From UBA3946 sp002385755 (GTDB taxonomy: Bacteria > Bacillota_I > Bacilli_A > ML615J-28 > CAG-698): a stretch of 64,000 nt of DNA. Of the stretch, positions 34,486 through 44,133 are shown piece by piece. The notes beneath the pieces were generated by a model. The model was given only the letters and a program-made list of their open reading frames with translations. It was not told the DNA's origin and did not search any database. The stretch is from positions 62,001 through 126,000 of the forward strand of contig JBMNLX010000001.1 of assembly GCA_050953085.1 (NCBI GenBank). The letters are read 5' to 3'. How positions within the stretch are numbered: position 1 is the first letter of the stretch; every line of letters starts with the position of its first letter. The translations under genes and the position numbers were made by a program.

Positions 34486-35859
34486 GTGGAAGAAATGAAT
34501 ATGGAAAAATTCGTCGCTTACCTAAAAAACTACGGCTTTGTTTTTCAAGGCAGCGAAATATACGGCGGCCTCGCCAACACTTGGGATTACGGCCCGCTCG
34601 GCGTCGAGCTGAAAAACAATCTCAAGCGTTACTGGTGGAAAAAGTTCGTCCACGAGTCGCCTTATAATATCGGGCTGGACAGCGCGATTTTAATGAACCC
34701 GAAAGTCTGGGTCGCGAGCGGGCACGTGGCCGGTTTTTCCGACCCGCTGGTCGATTGCCGGAAATGCGGCGTCCGTTACCGAGCCGACAGTTTGATCGAA
34801 GCCCACGCGGCCGGGAAAGTCCGGACGGAAAACATGACCGTCGCGGAACTGAACGAATATATCCGCGAAGAAGGCGTCGCCTGCCCGACCTGCGGGATAA
34901 GCGACTTTACCGATATTCGCAAGTTCAACTTGATGTTTAAAACCAACCAGGGCGTCATCGAAAACGAGGAGAACACCGTTTATCTGCGTCCGGAAACGGC
35001 GCAGGGGATTTTCGTCAATTTCAAAAATCTCCAGCGCGTTTCTCGGAAAAAACTCCCCTTCGGCGTCGCCCAGATCGGCAAAAGTTTCCGGAACGAGATT
35101 ACCCCCGGTAATTTCATTTTCCGGACGCGCGAGTTTGAGCAGATGGAACTTGAATTCTTCTGCAAACCGGGAACCGATCTCGAGTGGTTCGAGTACTGGA
35201 AGCGGTTCAGTCTTGATTTTCTCGAGGAGATTGGTCTTGACAAGAACCGGCTCCGGTGTCGCGACCACGCCCCGAACGAGTTGTCGTTCTATTCGGTCGC
35301 GACGACCGACATCGAGTTTAAGTTCTTTTTCGGTTGGGGCGAGTTATGGGGTATCGCCGACCGGACCGACTACGATTTACGTGTTCATCAGGAACACGCG
35401 CGGGAAAATCTCGAGTATTTTGACCAGGAGACCAATACCCGCTACCTGCCTTACGTAATCGAGCCGTCCCTCGGCGTCGAGCGGCTGCTCCTTGCGCTCT
35501 TAACGAGCGCTTACGAGCGCGAGACGCTTCCCAACGGCGAGGAAAGGGACGTCTTAAGGTTGAAACCTGCTCTCGCGCCGGTCAAGGTCGCCGTGCTCCC
35601 GCTCGTGAACAAACTGGGCGAGAAGGCGGGAGAGGTATATCAGCTGTTGCTTCGGGACCATGTTTGCGAGTATGACGCCAGCGGGAATATCGGCCGCCGA
35701 TACCGCCGCCAAGACGCGATCGGCACTCCGTTTTGCGTGACGATCGATTACGAAACAATGGACAACGATACCGTCACCGTTCGCGAACGCGATTCGATGG
35801 AGCAAAAAAGGGTAAAAATAGCCGAACTTGCTAATTATATTAGCGAGGGATTAAAATAA
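34486..35859 (+). CDS. glyS: Glycyl-tRNA synthetase (single-chain dimeric type)
   Basis: Class II synthetase charging tRNA-Gly. GGLANTWDYGPLGVELKNNL, the zinc-like CRKCGVRYRAD, YLRPETAQGIFVNFKNL (motif 2 region), FRNEITPGNFIFRTREFEQME and IEPSLGVERLLLALL (motif 3) identify the alpha2 type shared with archaea and eukaryotes, not the two-subunit glyQS. 457 aa. GTG 34486 is preferred: AAGGAG lies 9 nt before it and 18 nt before the next ATG. It precedes dnaG-rpoD, the macromolecular synthesis block. Confidence 0.95.
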   Translation: MEEMNMEKFVAYLKNYGFVFQGSEIYGGLANTWDYGPLGVELKNNLKRYWWKKFVHESPYNIGLDSAILMNPKVWVASGHVAGFSDPLVDCRKCGVRYRADSLIEAHAAGKVRTENMTVAELNEYIREEGVACPTCGISDFTDIRKFNLMFKTNQGVIENEENTVYLRPETAQGIFVNFKNLQRVSRKKLPFGVAQIGKSFRNEITPGNFIFRTREFEQMELEFFCKPGTDLEWFEYWKRFSLDFLEEIGLDKNRLRCRDHAPNELSFYSVATTDIEFKFFFGWGELWGIADRTDYDLRVHQEHARENLEYFDQETNTRYLPYVIEPSLGVERLLLALLTSAYERETLPNGEERDVLRLKPALAPVKVAVLPLVNKLGEKAGEVYQLLLRDHVCEYDASGNIGRRYRRQDAIGTPFCVTIDYETMDNDTVTVRERDSMEQKRVKIAELANYISEGLK

Positions 35860-35876
35860 CGAAAGGGAGATGATGG

Positions 35877-37628
35877 ATGGTGTTAATTCCCGAGGAAACG
35901 ATTCAAAAAATCCGCGAGGAAGCCGATATCGTCGAGATTATCGGCGATAAGGTCAAACTAAACAAAAAAGGCGCCAATTTTGTCGGCCTTTGTCCGTTTC
36001 ATAAAGACACCAATCCATCGCTCACCGTGTCGCCGACGAAAAAGATCTATACTTGTTTTTCCTGCGGGGCGAAGGGGAACGTGATTTCCTTCGTCCAAAA
36101 TTTCGAGAAGGTTTCCTTCGTCGAGGCGGTGACGCGACTCGCGGGAAAACTCGGCATCAAGCTTGATATCGGCGCCGCCGGCGCAAAAAGCCAAGTTCTC
36201 AAAAAATACTACGATATTCTCGAATTAGCCACAAACTTCTACGAGTTTTCCCTTTATAATACCGCGGAAGGCCAAGAAGCTTTAAAATATTTGTATAAAA
36301 GAGGCTTGGATGATAAAATAATAAAGAGGTTTAGAATCGGGCTCGCGCCCCGCGAGGGCGATCTTTTATATAAAGCGCTCCTGCGCGAGCAGCGCCTACC
36401 CCTCGATATGATTGAGGCGGGCGTCGTCCGGAGCGGTAAAAACGACTATTACGACGTTTTTCGCGGCCGGATTATGTTCCCGCTCGAAGACATTAACGGC
36501 AATATCGTCGGTTTCAGCGGGAGAGTGTATCGCGAAGGCGACCAAGAAGCCAAATACATGAACACCGCCGAAAACGCGATCTTTAAAAAAGGACAAATCC
36601 TTTACAATATCGAGCAAGCCCGCGGCGAAATCCGCGCCGCCGACGCCGTTTACGTGTTCGAGGGTTTTATGGACGTTATCGCCGCCCATCGTGCGGGCGT
36701 CGAGAATGCGCTCGCGATTATGGGAACGGCGCTAACCGACGCGCAAATTAACGCGATTAAGCGGCTTACGGAAAACGTCGTCCTTTGTTTTGACGGCGAC
36801 GCGGCCGGGCGCGAGGCCGCGAAAAAGGCGATCTATCTCTTGGCCGACGCCGGGATTACCGCCAAGGCGGTCTTGCTTCCGGACAAATACGATCCCGACG
36901 ATTACTTAAAAACCTTCGGCCCGGAAAAATTGAAAGAATTCTTGCTTGAGAACAAGCTTAACGGCATCGATTATCTCTACGCGGTCGAAAAGGATACTCT
37001 CGATCCCGATGACATCACGAGCATCGAGGAGTTTAAGAACAACATGTTTCGGCATCTTTCGTTCTTTAATTCCGCCGTCATCAACGAGCTTTATTTAAAG
37101 AAGATGGCCGCCGACCTGAAGGTCACGGAAGAATCCCTGCAAAACGACTTCGGGAAATCATCCCCTCGGCCGTTCCAGCTCGCGCGGAAGCCGGAAAAAC
37201 CCGTTTCCTTCCGGCGCCATAAAAAGCTCAAGTACGAGAACTCCGAAAAAGCCTTAATCAAGACTTTGATCTATCACCGCGATAAGTACCTTGAGGCCAA
37301 GGAAAAATTGTTTTCCTATACCGCGGCTAACCGCCACACCCGGAGCATCCTCTATAAGCTATTTGATTATTACGAGAAAAGCGAAATTATGGATTTGGAC
37401 GAGTTCCGGGGATGGCTTGACGCGGAAGAAGCGCTTATTCTCACGGAAATTCTAAATTCCGAGTTTATCGGCGAATACGCCGAAGTTACGGAGTTAATCG
37501 AGACGATAAAGAAAAATAAGTATTACGAACAGGCAAACCAAATGCGAAACGAAGAAAAAACCGCCGATCTCTTAAAAAAATTCAGAGAAACAAAGTTGCC
37601 GCTAATCACAATTAAGCTAAAGGAGTGA
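35877..37628 (+). CDS. dnaG: DNA primase
   Basis: Synthesises RNA primers for replication. N-terminal CHC2 zinc finger (CPFHKDTNPSLTVSPTKKI, YTCFSCGAKG), RNA polymerase domain with VYVFEGFMDVIA and the TOPRIM motif VVLCFDGDAAGREAAKKAI, then a C-terminal helicase-binding region. 583 aa, normal. SD AAAGGGAG before ATG 35877. It overlaps the neighbourhood of rpoD as in almost all Firmicutes. Confidence 0.95.
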   Translation: MVLIPEETIQKIREEADIVEIIGDKVKLNKKGANFVGLCPFHKDTNPSLTVSPTKKIYTCFSCGAKGNVISFVQNFEKVSFVEAVTRLAGKLGIKLDIGAAGAKSQVLKKYYDILELATNFYEFSLYNTAEGQEALKYLYKRGLDDKIIKRFRIGLAPREGDLLYKALLREQRLPLDMIEAGVVRSGKNDYYDVFRGRIMFPLEDINGNIVGFSGRVYREGDQEAKYMNTAENAIFKKGQILYNIEQARGEIRAADAVYVFEGFMDVIAAHRAGVENALAIMGTALTDAQINAIKRLTENVVLCFDGDAAGREAAKKAIYLLADAGITAKAVLLPDKYDPDDYLKTFGPEKLKEFLLENKLNGIDYLYAVEKDTLDPDDITSIEEFKNNMFRHLSFFNSAVINELYLKKMAADLKVTEESLQNDFGKSSPRPFQLARKPEKPVSFRRHKKLKYENSEKALIKTLIYHRDKYLEAKEKLFSYTAANRHTRSILYKLFDYYEKSEIMDLDEFRGWLDAEEALILTEILNSEFIGEYAEVTELIETIKKNKYYEQANQMRNEEKTADLLKKFRETKLPLITIKLKE

Positions 37629-37633
37629 TTACC

Positions 37634-38893
37634 ATGATTTATGACAACCAACCGCTGATGGAATTAATAGAAAAAGGAAAAAGAAACGGTTATATCGCCA
37701 TTAGAGATATATTGGAATTAATCGACGAGGACAGCGAGGATTTTGACGAGATCGCGAAACTCTTGGAAAGCGAGAATATCGATCTTGTCCGCAGCGAAGA
37801 CCTCTCTGAATACGATACCGACAATAATCTTGAGGATGACGACGAGGGCTTGGATTTCGAGGGCTTTATCGGCGATTTGGAAGCCGACCCGGAATTTAAC
37901 GAATTCACGAGCGAAATCGAAAGCGAGCTTAAGACCAAGGATATCGACGACCTCGTCACGACTTTCGTGCCGACCCAGGCCGACGACCCCGTCAAGATGT
38001 ACCTTAAGGAAATCGGCCAAATTCCGCTCTTGACCACGATTCGCGAATTGGAACTTTCCCGCACCGTCCAGCAAGGGCTTTTGGCTCAGGAAGTTCTCCG
38101 CCAGCACGAGAAAGGCAAGAAGGAACTCACGGAAGAAGAAATCGCGAAATACAAGCGGTTTGTGGAAGAAGGTCTTGACGCCCGGGAAATTCTAATCGAG
38201 TCGAATTTGCGGCTCGTCGTATCGATTGCGAAAAGGTATCTCGGCCGCGGCATGCAATTCCAGGATTTGATTCAAGAAGGCAATATGGGATTGATGAAGG
38301 CCGTCAACAAATTTGACCCGACCAAGGGCTTTAAGTTCTCTACTTACGCCACCTGGTGGATCAGACAGGCGATTACCAGGGCGATCGCGGACCAGGCCAG
38401 GACGATAAGGATCCCCGTCCATATGGTCGAGACGATCAATAAGCTCGTCCGGACGCAGCGAAAGCTGACGCAGGAGTTGCGCCGGGAGCCGACGCCGGAG
38501 GAACTCGCCGCTGAGATGAAGATCACGGTCGAAAAGGTCCAGCAAATCCAAAAGATCGCTCAGGAACCCGTGTCGCTCGAGACGCCGGTCGGCGAGGAAG
38601 ACGATTCCACCTTGGGCGATTTCGTGCATGACACCGAACTTCCCAACCCGCTTGACTACACGATAAACGAGAAATACAAGGAAGAAATCGACACAGTCCT
38701 AAGGACATTGACGCCGCGCGAGGAAAAAGTCTTGCGTTTGCGGTTCGGTCTTACCGACGGGAAGCCTCATACCCTTGAGGAAGTGGGCAGAGAATTTGGC
38801 GTTACCCGCGAGCGGATCAGGCAGATCGAAGCGAAAGCGATTCGCCGCCTGCGTCACCCGACGCGGCAGAAACGGCTCAGTCAATACAAATAA
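37634..38893 (+). CDS. rpoD: RNA polymerase primary sigma factor (SigA)
   Basis: Housekeeping sigma factor of 419 residues. It has an acidic N-terminal region 1.1, region 1.2 (DDPVKMYLKEIGQIPLL), region 2 (NLRLVVSIAKRYLGRGMQFQDLIQEGN and FKFSTYATWWIRQAITRAI, -10 recognition), region 3, and region 4 (LTPREEKVLRLRFGL and TRERIRQIEAKAIRRLRHP, -35 recognition). Start ATG 37634 sits 8 nt after AAGGAG; the alternative GTG at 37625 overlaps the binding site. A terminator follows. Confidence 0.95.
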   Translation: MIYDNQPLMELIEKGKRNGYIAIRDILELIDEDSEDFDEIAKLLESENIDLVRSEDLSEYDTDNNLEDDDEGLDFEGFIGDLEADPEFNEFTSEIESELKTKDIDDLVTTFVPTQADDPVKMYLKEIGQIPLLTTIRELELSRTVQQGLLAQEVLRQHEKGKKELTEEEIAKYKRFVEEGLDAREILIESNLRLVVSIAKRYLGRGMQFQDLIQEGNMGLMKAVNKFDPTKGFKFSTYATWWIRQAITRAIADQARTIRIPVHMVETINKLVRTQRKLTQELRREPTPEELAAEMKITVEKVQQIQKIAQEPVSLETPVGEEDDSTLGDFVHDTELPNPLDYTINEKYKEEIDTVLRTLTPREEKVLRLRFGLTDGKPHTLEEVGREFGVTRERIRQIEAKAIRRLRHPTRQKRLSQYK

Positions 38894-38920
38894 AAAAGGC
38901 AACGATGATTGCCTTTTTTT
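38892..38920 (+). terminator. Terminator after rpoD
   Basis: AAAAAAGGCAA, loop CGATGA, TTGCCTTTTTT. Its right arm also holds the -35 box of the next promoter. Confidence 0.85.
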
Positions 38921-38937
38921 GTTTAAACGGGTATAAT
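38909..38937 (+). promoter_or_regulatory. Promoter for trmK-nif3
   Basis: TTGCCT at 38909-38914, 17-nt spacer, TATAAT at 38932-38937; it overlaps the rpoD terminator. Confidence 0.6.
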
Positions 38938-38953
38938 ATTAACGAGGGATAAT

Positions 38954-39376
38954 ATGATATCGAAACGCATCCAAGCGGTCGCGGCTTTCATCCCGCCCGC
39001 GAAAAGTATCGCCGACGTCGGCTGCGATCACGGTTACTTAATAATCGAGGCTTTCCGGCGTCACGGAGTCGATTACGCCGTCGCCATTGACAATAAAGAG
39101 GGGCCCCTGGCTTCCGCCGTCAAGAACATTTCCCCCTTTCCCTTTTATAAGCAAGTCCGTTTTAGCCTTTCCGACGGTTTATGCGACCTTAGCGAAGAGG
39201 TTGATGCGATAATCTTGAGCGGGATTGGCGGGCACAACGTCCTTGAGATAATAAACTCCGGCCGGGAAAAAGTAAGGGACGCCAGGCTGATTATCCAGGC
39301 GAATCGCGATCTTGAGGCTATGCGGGCGGGGCTCGCCGAAGCTGTGTCTCTCGATTACAAGAGAAGAAGTGATTAA
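38954..39376 (+). CDS. trmK: tRNA (adenine(22)-N1)-methyltransferase TrmK, frame broken near 39362
   Basis: Methylates A22 in the D-arm of tRNAs using S-adenosylmethionine. The N-terminal motif RIQAVAAFIPPAKSIADVGCDHGYLII and the SGIGGHNVLEII active region are clear and the gene lies directly after rpoD as in Bacillus. An extra A after GATTACAAG at 39353-39361 changes the frame, giving KRRSD and a stop at residue 140; the rest of the protein continues in the next frame from 39363. The whole protein would be about 213 aa, the normal length. Confidence 0.85.
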   Translation: MISKRIQAVAAFIPPAKSIADVGCDHGYLIIEAFRRHGVDYAVAIDNKEGPLASAVKNISPFPFYKQVRFSLSDGLCDLSEEVDAIILSGIGGHNVLEIINSGREKVRDARLIIQANRDLEAMRAGLAEAVSLDYKRRSD

Positions 39377-39596
39377 GGAAGGCCGTCGGTTTTACGAGAT
39401 TATCGAATTCACGCCGGTCGATTATGTTCCCGAGTATACCGAGATCGAATACCGGTTTGGTCCGGTCCTGTTAAAGGAAAAATCCCCGGTATTCCGTGAG
39501 AAACTCGAAAAAGAACTCGAGCGCTTAAAGAATATAAGCGAAGACGCTCCGGAAATCGGGGCAAGAATCAAGGAAATCGAGGAGATATTATGGTAA
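39363..39596 (+). pseudogene. trmK: 3' part of trmK in the shifted frame
   Basis: Reads EEVIKEGRRFYEIIEFTPVD, matching the C-terminal half of TrmK (the E..V.E.G..YEII pattern), and ends in a coiled-coil helix with LEKELERLKNISED. Deleting one base near 39362 would restore a single gene. It overlaps the next gene by 7 nt, as expected for an intact operon. Confidence 0.8.
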
Positions 39597-40381
39597 TTAG
39601 CGACATCATCGCCTTTTTGGAAAAGAAATACCCGCCGGAACTGGCCGCCGATTTCGACGCCGAGCGCATCGGCCATGTAATCGGTTCCGGCGATATCGAA
39701 TTAGCGAACATCCTTCTTGCCCTCGATTTGACGATTGATGTGGCGAATGAGGCCGTCGCCAGAGGAGCCAACCTAATCATTACCCACCATCCGATCATCT
39801 TCACTCCGCTTAATAAAATTCTGTATACAACGCCGAAGGGGAAAATCATCAAGCGCCTTTGTCAGCATGATTTATCGGTTTATGTCATGCATACGAACCT
39901 GGACGCGGCGGAAGGCGGGGTTAACGACGTTCTTTCGGTCCGGCTCGGACTTCAAAATGCCCGCATCGCCGGCGGCTGTCCCGTCAAGGATAAACTGATG
40001 CGGGTCGGGGAGATCGAACCGACGACGCTTGGGGAATTTGCGAAAATTGTACGAGCACGCTTCGAACTTCCCGCGGTGAAAGTCGTAGGTGAAGAAAAAA
40101 AGGTGATCCGGAAAGTCGGCATCATCGGCGGAAGCGGCGCGACCGAGGAAACAATCAATCAGGCCCTTGTAGAAGGAGCGGATTGTTTCGTGACGGGCGA
40201 GATCAAACTTCATATCGCTCAGTTGGCCAGCGCTTGCGATCTGGCGTTAATCGATGTCGGTCATGGCATTGAAAGAATGGTCCTTCCGGCGGTGAAAGAC
40301 GAAATTGAAAACGGCCTGGGACTTACAGGCCGGGTCTTCGTGTCCGAAATCAATACCGATCCGTTATCATACAGTTTTTAG
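39590..40381 (+). CDS. yqfO: Nif3-like dinuclear metal centre protein (YqfO family)
   Basis: 263 residues of the Nif3/YbgI family (also annotated GTP cyclohydrolase 1 type 2). Motifs: ADFDAERIGHVIGSG, ITHHPIIFTPLNKI (metal histidines), VMHTNLDAAEGGVND, GGSGATEETINQALVEGADCFVTGEIKLH and DVGHGIERM. It lacks the ~100-residue PII-like insertion of Bacillus YqfO. Co-transcribed with trmK. The exact reaction is uncertain in the whole family. Confidence 0.9.
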   Translation: MVISDIIAFLEKKYPPELAADFDAERIGHVIGSGDIELANILLALDLTIDVANEAVARGANLIITHHPIIFTPLNKILYTTPKGKIIKRLCQHDLSVYVMHTNLDAAEGGVNDVLSVRLGLQNARIAGGCPVKDKLMRVGEIEPTTLGEFAKIVRARFELPAVKVVGEEKKVIRKVGIIGGSGATEETINQALVEGADCFVTGEIKLHIAQLASACDLALIDVGHGIERMVLPAVKDEIENGLGLTGRVFVSEINTDPLSYSF

Positions 40382-40448
40382 ATTATAGGAATTAGAGTGT
40401 GCTTGTAGGGGATAGGAAAACTCGAATGAAATGATTTGTGAAAACTGT

Positions 40449-40470
40449 GCCCTATATAGGGCTTTTTTTA
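40449..40470 (+). terminator. Hairpin upstream of the ABC exporter
   Basis: Perfect palindrome GCCCTATATAGGGC at 40449-40462 followed by seven T. It probably ends the trmK-yqfO transcript. Confidence 0.75.
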
Positions 40471-40500
40471 TATAAAACAACATGTGAATTTGGAGAGATC

Positions 40501-42300
40501 ATGAACGAAAAAGCATCATTCTGGAAGTCAATGTGGTTTTCGTTGAAATTTACTTACACATCCAATAAAATGCGCTACATTTTCTTTCTCATCCTTCGTT
40601 TACTTTCTGAAACTTGTCCTTTGCTTTCGATTTATTTTCTGAAAAACATTTTGGACGAGGTTGTAAAGGATAACATCAGCAGGGAGCAATTGTCTTTATG
40701 GATCGCGTTATTTATCGTCGTGACGATATTGCGGCAAGTCATAGATTACATACTGAGATTTTTGGAAACAGTAATAAAAACCAGGATCATTCATCAGTAT
40801 GATTTAATGGTATCGCAGAAACTTGCTAAATTACCGATGTCATTTATTGATACCTCCCACGGTCGCGATACCGTTGATTATCTGAAATATTCGAGAGACG
40901 AAGTGGTCAATCTTACTCATTTCATCACCAATGTCTTCTTCGGCGCCTATACGTTCATCATTTCCTTTTTATCGCTTATCAGTTTTGATTATTTGTATTC
41001 TCTTTTGTTTCTCGCATTAACTATCCCGGGCGTTATTTCGCAGATTTACATCGGTAGAAAGATGGACATTTTCCTGAGAAAATCGACTCCCGATATACGC
41101 AAATCCAGCTATTACCGCTGGATGCTCACGGATCCCTGGCCAGCCAAGGATGTGCGGATGTACAACCTGTCGAATCCTATCAAGGAAAGATATAACGAGG
41201 AAAAAGTTAAATTCATAAAGGGTCTTAGAAAGTTAGATTTGAAAAAGCTTACCGTAAGAACCGTGACAGAATTGGTCAAAAGAAGCGGCGAGATTGTTTT
41301 CACCTTTTTTGTCATCAGCAAGGCGCTTGCCGGGAATATAATGATAGGCGAAGCCACGTTATATATTGGTTTTGCGCTCAAAGCAACGATGGCCTTTGAA
41401 AATATCACATACTTAATCCTCACCCTCTATTACATAGGAGCAAAAAGATTAGAGAAACTTATACAATTCATCGCCATGCCTGTCGAAAAACAATCCGGGC
41501 AAGTCATGCCTGTAAAAGAATTCCACTCCTTAACCTTTGAAGATGTCCATTTCACTTATCCCATGACGGATAAGCCGGTGTTGAAGGGCGTTTCATTTAC
41601 TTTAAAGAAAGGCGAAAAGCTATCACTCGTCGGTATCAACGGTTCCGGTAAAACGACAATCGTTAAGTTGATGCTTGGCCTCTATACACCGCAATCCGGC
41701 CGAATCCTCATTAACGACCATCCAATGTCGGATTACGATATCGACGAAGTACGTCAGCAGTTTTCCGTCCTATTTCAGGACTTTGTCCAGTTCCCGCTCA
41801 CATTGCGAGATAACGTGGCGCTGTCGAATGTAGCCGGAATCGACGATGACGAGGAGATCATTGAGGCTTTGAAACTGGGAGGTATTTATGAGGAGTATTC
41901 GAAGTTTTCAAACGGTCTGGATACCGACATGACGCGGCGGTTCGCTGATGACGGCGTGGAACTCTCCAAAGGGCAATGGCAGAAAATCGCCTTGTCGCGC
42001 GCTTATTTTAAAAACGCGCCGATTATAATCCTTGATGAGCCCTCAGCGGCGCTGGACGCGGAAGCGGAGGATAAAATCTTCCGGCAATTTGCCGAGATAT
42101 CAGGAAACCGGACGGGAATAATCATCTCGCACCGCATTTCCAGTTCGAAACTCGCCGATAAGATTATTGTCCTTGACGGCGGGAAGATCGTCGAAAGCGG
42201 TAAGCACGAGAATCTCATCAGGCAGGATGGACTTTATGCGAAGTTATACAATCTGCAATTGCAGAAGTACACCCTAAAGGAGGAAGCCGTCGATGCGTAA
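40501..42300 (+). CDS. ABC exporter half-transporter, subunit 1
   Basis: 599 residues: six-helix exporter membrane domain (about 1-330) followed by an ATPase with Walker A GINGSGKTT, Q-loop SVLFQDFVQFPLTL, a variant signature ELSKGQWQKIALSRAY (K instead of the second G in LSGGQ), Walker B IIILDEPSAALD and switch SHR. Variants of this kind are common in one half of heterodimeric exporters. Start ATG 40501 follows GGAGAG. It overlaps the second subunit by 8 nt. The substrate is unknown; drugs, lipids or peptides are possible. Confidence 0.9.
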   Translation: MNEKASFWKSMWFSLKFTYTSNKMRYIFFLILRLLSETCPLLSIYFLKNILDEVVKDNISREQLSLWIALFIVVTILRQVIDYILRFLETVIKTRIIHQYDLMVSQKLAKLPMSFIDTSHGRDTVDYLKYSRDEVVNLTHFITNVFFGAYTFIISFLSLISFDYLYSLLFLALTIPGVISQIYIGRKMDIFLRKSTPDIRKSSYYRWMLTDPWPAKDVRMYNLSNPIKERYNEEKVKFIKGLRKLDLKKLTVRTVTELVKRSGEIVFTFFVISKALAGNIMIGEATLYIGFALKATMAFENITYLILTLYYIGAKRLEKLIQFIAMPVEKQSGQVMPVKEFHSLTFEDVHFTYPMTDKPVLKGVSFTLKKGEKLSLVGINGSGKTTIVKLMLGLYTPQSGRILINDHPMSDYDIDEVRQQFSVLFQDFVQFPLTLRDNVALSNVAGIDDDEEIIEALKLGGIYEEYSKFSNGLDTDMTRRFADDGVELSKGQWQKIALSRAYFKNAPIIILDEPSAALDAEAEDKIFRQFAEISGNRTGIIISHRISSSKLADKIIVLDGGKIVESGKHENLIRQDGLYAKLYNLQLQKYTLKEEAVDA

Positions 42301-44071
42301 AGCTTTATCATTTATAAAAAACACCCTGACTAATATATGGTTCGGGATTAAGACGAGTTTTCTCGCTTCGAAGAAATACTTTCTGCTCAAGTGTCTCGTG
42401 TTGCTTTCAACCACATTCATACCGCTTGCGACGATTTGGCTCTGGCGGGGAATTCTCAACGGCGTGGTTGCGGGAAACGCGAAAGACGTTTTCATCTTGT
42501 TAATCGTTTATTTATCATTTAAACTGCTTACATATCTGTTGTTTAATTTCGACATTTATGTCAGGGCGAGATACGGCGTAGCCCTTACGATGTATATAGA
42601 AAACGTGATGATTGATAAAACGTCCCGGATCGACCTGGCGTTCTTTGATTCCGCCAAAATGGGCGATAAGGTCCGGATTACGCGGAGTAATTTCGAAATC
42701 ATGGGAAGTGTCGCATGGCTGGTGTTTAACATTTTCTCTGCGATAATAAACGTCATCGCAACGTTCATCATCGTCACGACGATCAATGGCTGGATCGGCG
42801 TACTGACAATCCTCCTCCTCATCCCCTTCTTCATCTATGATAATAAGCATACCAATTTCATGAGGGAAATGGAAGAGGCACAGACCCGCGATGACCGGAA
42901 GAAGGACTACTATAAAAATGCCTTTTATGATAACAACATCCAGTTTGAAATCAAGCTTAACAAACTGGCAGATTTCTTCCTCGGTCGCTATAAGGAAATC
43001 TGGCGGCGGTTATATAAGAAAAGGACAAAGGCCGGCATCTGGCATACCGCGCGCATCTCGTTTTTCCTGCTTCTTAATTTTATGAGCGAACTCATTATGC
43101 TTATTTTTTCAGTACAAGGCGTAATCGCAAAGGAAATCGGTATCGGCAACCTGCAATACAACATTTCCATGGTCGCCCGCCTGCGCGAGCAGTCGATCGA
43201 ATTAATGACGAACGTTAACAGGCTTATGGTAAACAACGTCCGCCTGAAAAACCTGAAAGAATTCATTGCCATGAAACCGGAATACGAGCAATGCGGGAAA
43301 CGGATCCCCGGAAGCAACCCCCGCATCGAGTTCCACAATGTCTATTTCCGCTATCCCAACTGTGAAGATTATGTCTTAAAGAACTGTTCATTCGTTATCG
43401 AGCCGCATGAAAAAATCGCCCTCGTCGGGCAGAACGGCTCAGGAAAATCGACGATCATCAAGCTGATGTTTAGGTTTTACGACCCGGAAAAGGGCGTGAT
43501 CAAACTTGACGGAATCGATATCAAGGAATACGACGTCTACGCCGTCCGGCGGGTGTTCGGCGTGCTTTTCCAGGATTATGTCACCTATTGCTTGCCCTTA
43601 AGAGAAATTATCGCGCTTTCGGATTTTGCGGAAAGGTTTGATGATGGGAAATTACAAAAGGCGAGCGATATTAGCGGCGTGACCGACATCATCAAGGATT
43701 GGCCGGACGGTTTTGACAGTGTCCTGGGCCGTTATTACGCCGATAATGGCAAAGACTTATCGGGCGGTCAGTGGCAGCTGGTCGGGCTGGCCCGGGCGTA
43801 TTTCCGGGAGAGCGAGTTCATGATCCTTGACGAACCTTCCGCCGCGCTTGATCCCATTTCCGAGGATCGTATCTTTGCGCAGTTGTATGACTTAAGCAAG
43901 GGGAAAAACGCGGTCATCATTTCGCACCGGCTTTCCAATACGACGCTGGCCGATAAGATCCTCGTCCTTGACGACGGGCATATCGTCGAGCGCGGATCGC
44001 ATTTCGAACTTCTGAAGCAAAACGGAAAATACGCGTATTGGTTCAACTTGCAGGCAAGCAAATACGTATAA
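42293..44071 (+). CDS. ABC exporter half-transporter, subunit 2
   Basis: 592 residues, with a six-helix membrane domain and an ATPase with Walker A GQNGSGKST, Q-loop GVLFQDYVTYCLPL, canonical signature LSGGQWQLVGLARAY, Walker B FMILDEPSAALD and SHR switch. Overlap of 8 nt with subunit 1 indicates a heterodimer. The gene pair resembles exporters linked to peptide modification clusters, but no precursor or modifying enzyme is seen beside it. Confidence 0.9.
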   Translation: MRKALSFIKNTLTNIWFGIKTSFLASKKYFLLKCLVLLSTTFIPLATIWLWRGILNGVVAGNAKDVFILLIVYLSFKLLTYLLFNFDIYVRARYGVALTMYIENVMIDKTSRIDLAFFDSAKMGDKVRITRSNFEIMGSVAWLVFNIFSAIINVIATFIIVTTINGWIGVLTILLLIPFFIYDNKHTNFMREMEEAQTRDDRKKDYYKNAFYDNNIQFEIKLNKLADFFLGRYKEIWRRLYKKRTKAGIWHTARISFFLLLNFMSELIMLIFSVQGVIAKEIGIGNLQYNISMVARLREQSIELMTNVNRLMVNNVRLKNLKEFIAMKPEYEQCGKRIPGSNPRIEFHNVYFRYPNCEDYVLKNCSFVIEPHEKIALVGQNGSGKSTIIKLMFRFYDPEKGVIKLDGIDIKEYDVYAVRRVFGVLFQDYVTYCLPLREIIALSDFAERFDDGKLQKASDISGVTDIIKDWPDGFDSVLGRYYADNGKDLSGGQWQLVGLARAYFRESEFMILDEPSAALDPISEDRIFAQLYDLSKGKNAVIISHRLSNTTLADKILVLDDGHIVERGSHFELLKQNGKYAYWFNLQASKYV

Positions 44072-44088
44072 GAAAAATCTACCGGCAT

Positions 44089-44112
44089 AAAAAAACGGCC
44101 AAGCCGTTTAAC
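44089..44112 (-). terminator. Terminator of the ferredoxin gene (minus strand)
   Basis: On the minus strand AAACGGC, loop TTG, GCCGTTT is followed by a T-run. It lies between the converging exporter and ferredoxin genes. Confidence 0.75.
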
Positions 44113-44133
44113 TTGACCGTAATCCTTAATAAA

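Noticed and set aside
42293..44071. Lantibiotic or sactipeptide cluster around the ABC exporters
   Set aside because: No precursor peptide, radical SAM or LanM-like gene is visible in the neighbouring DNA.
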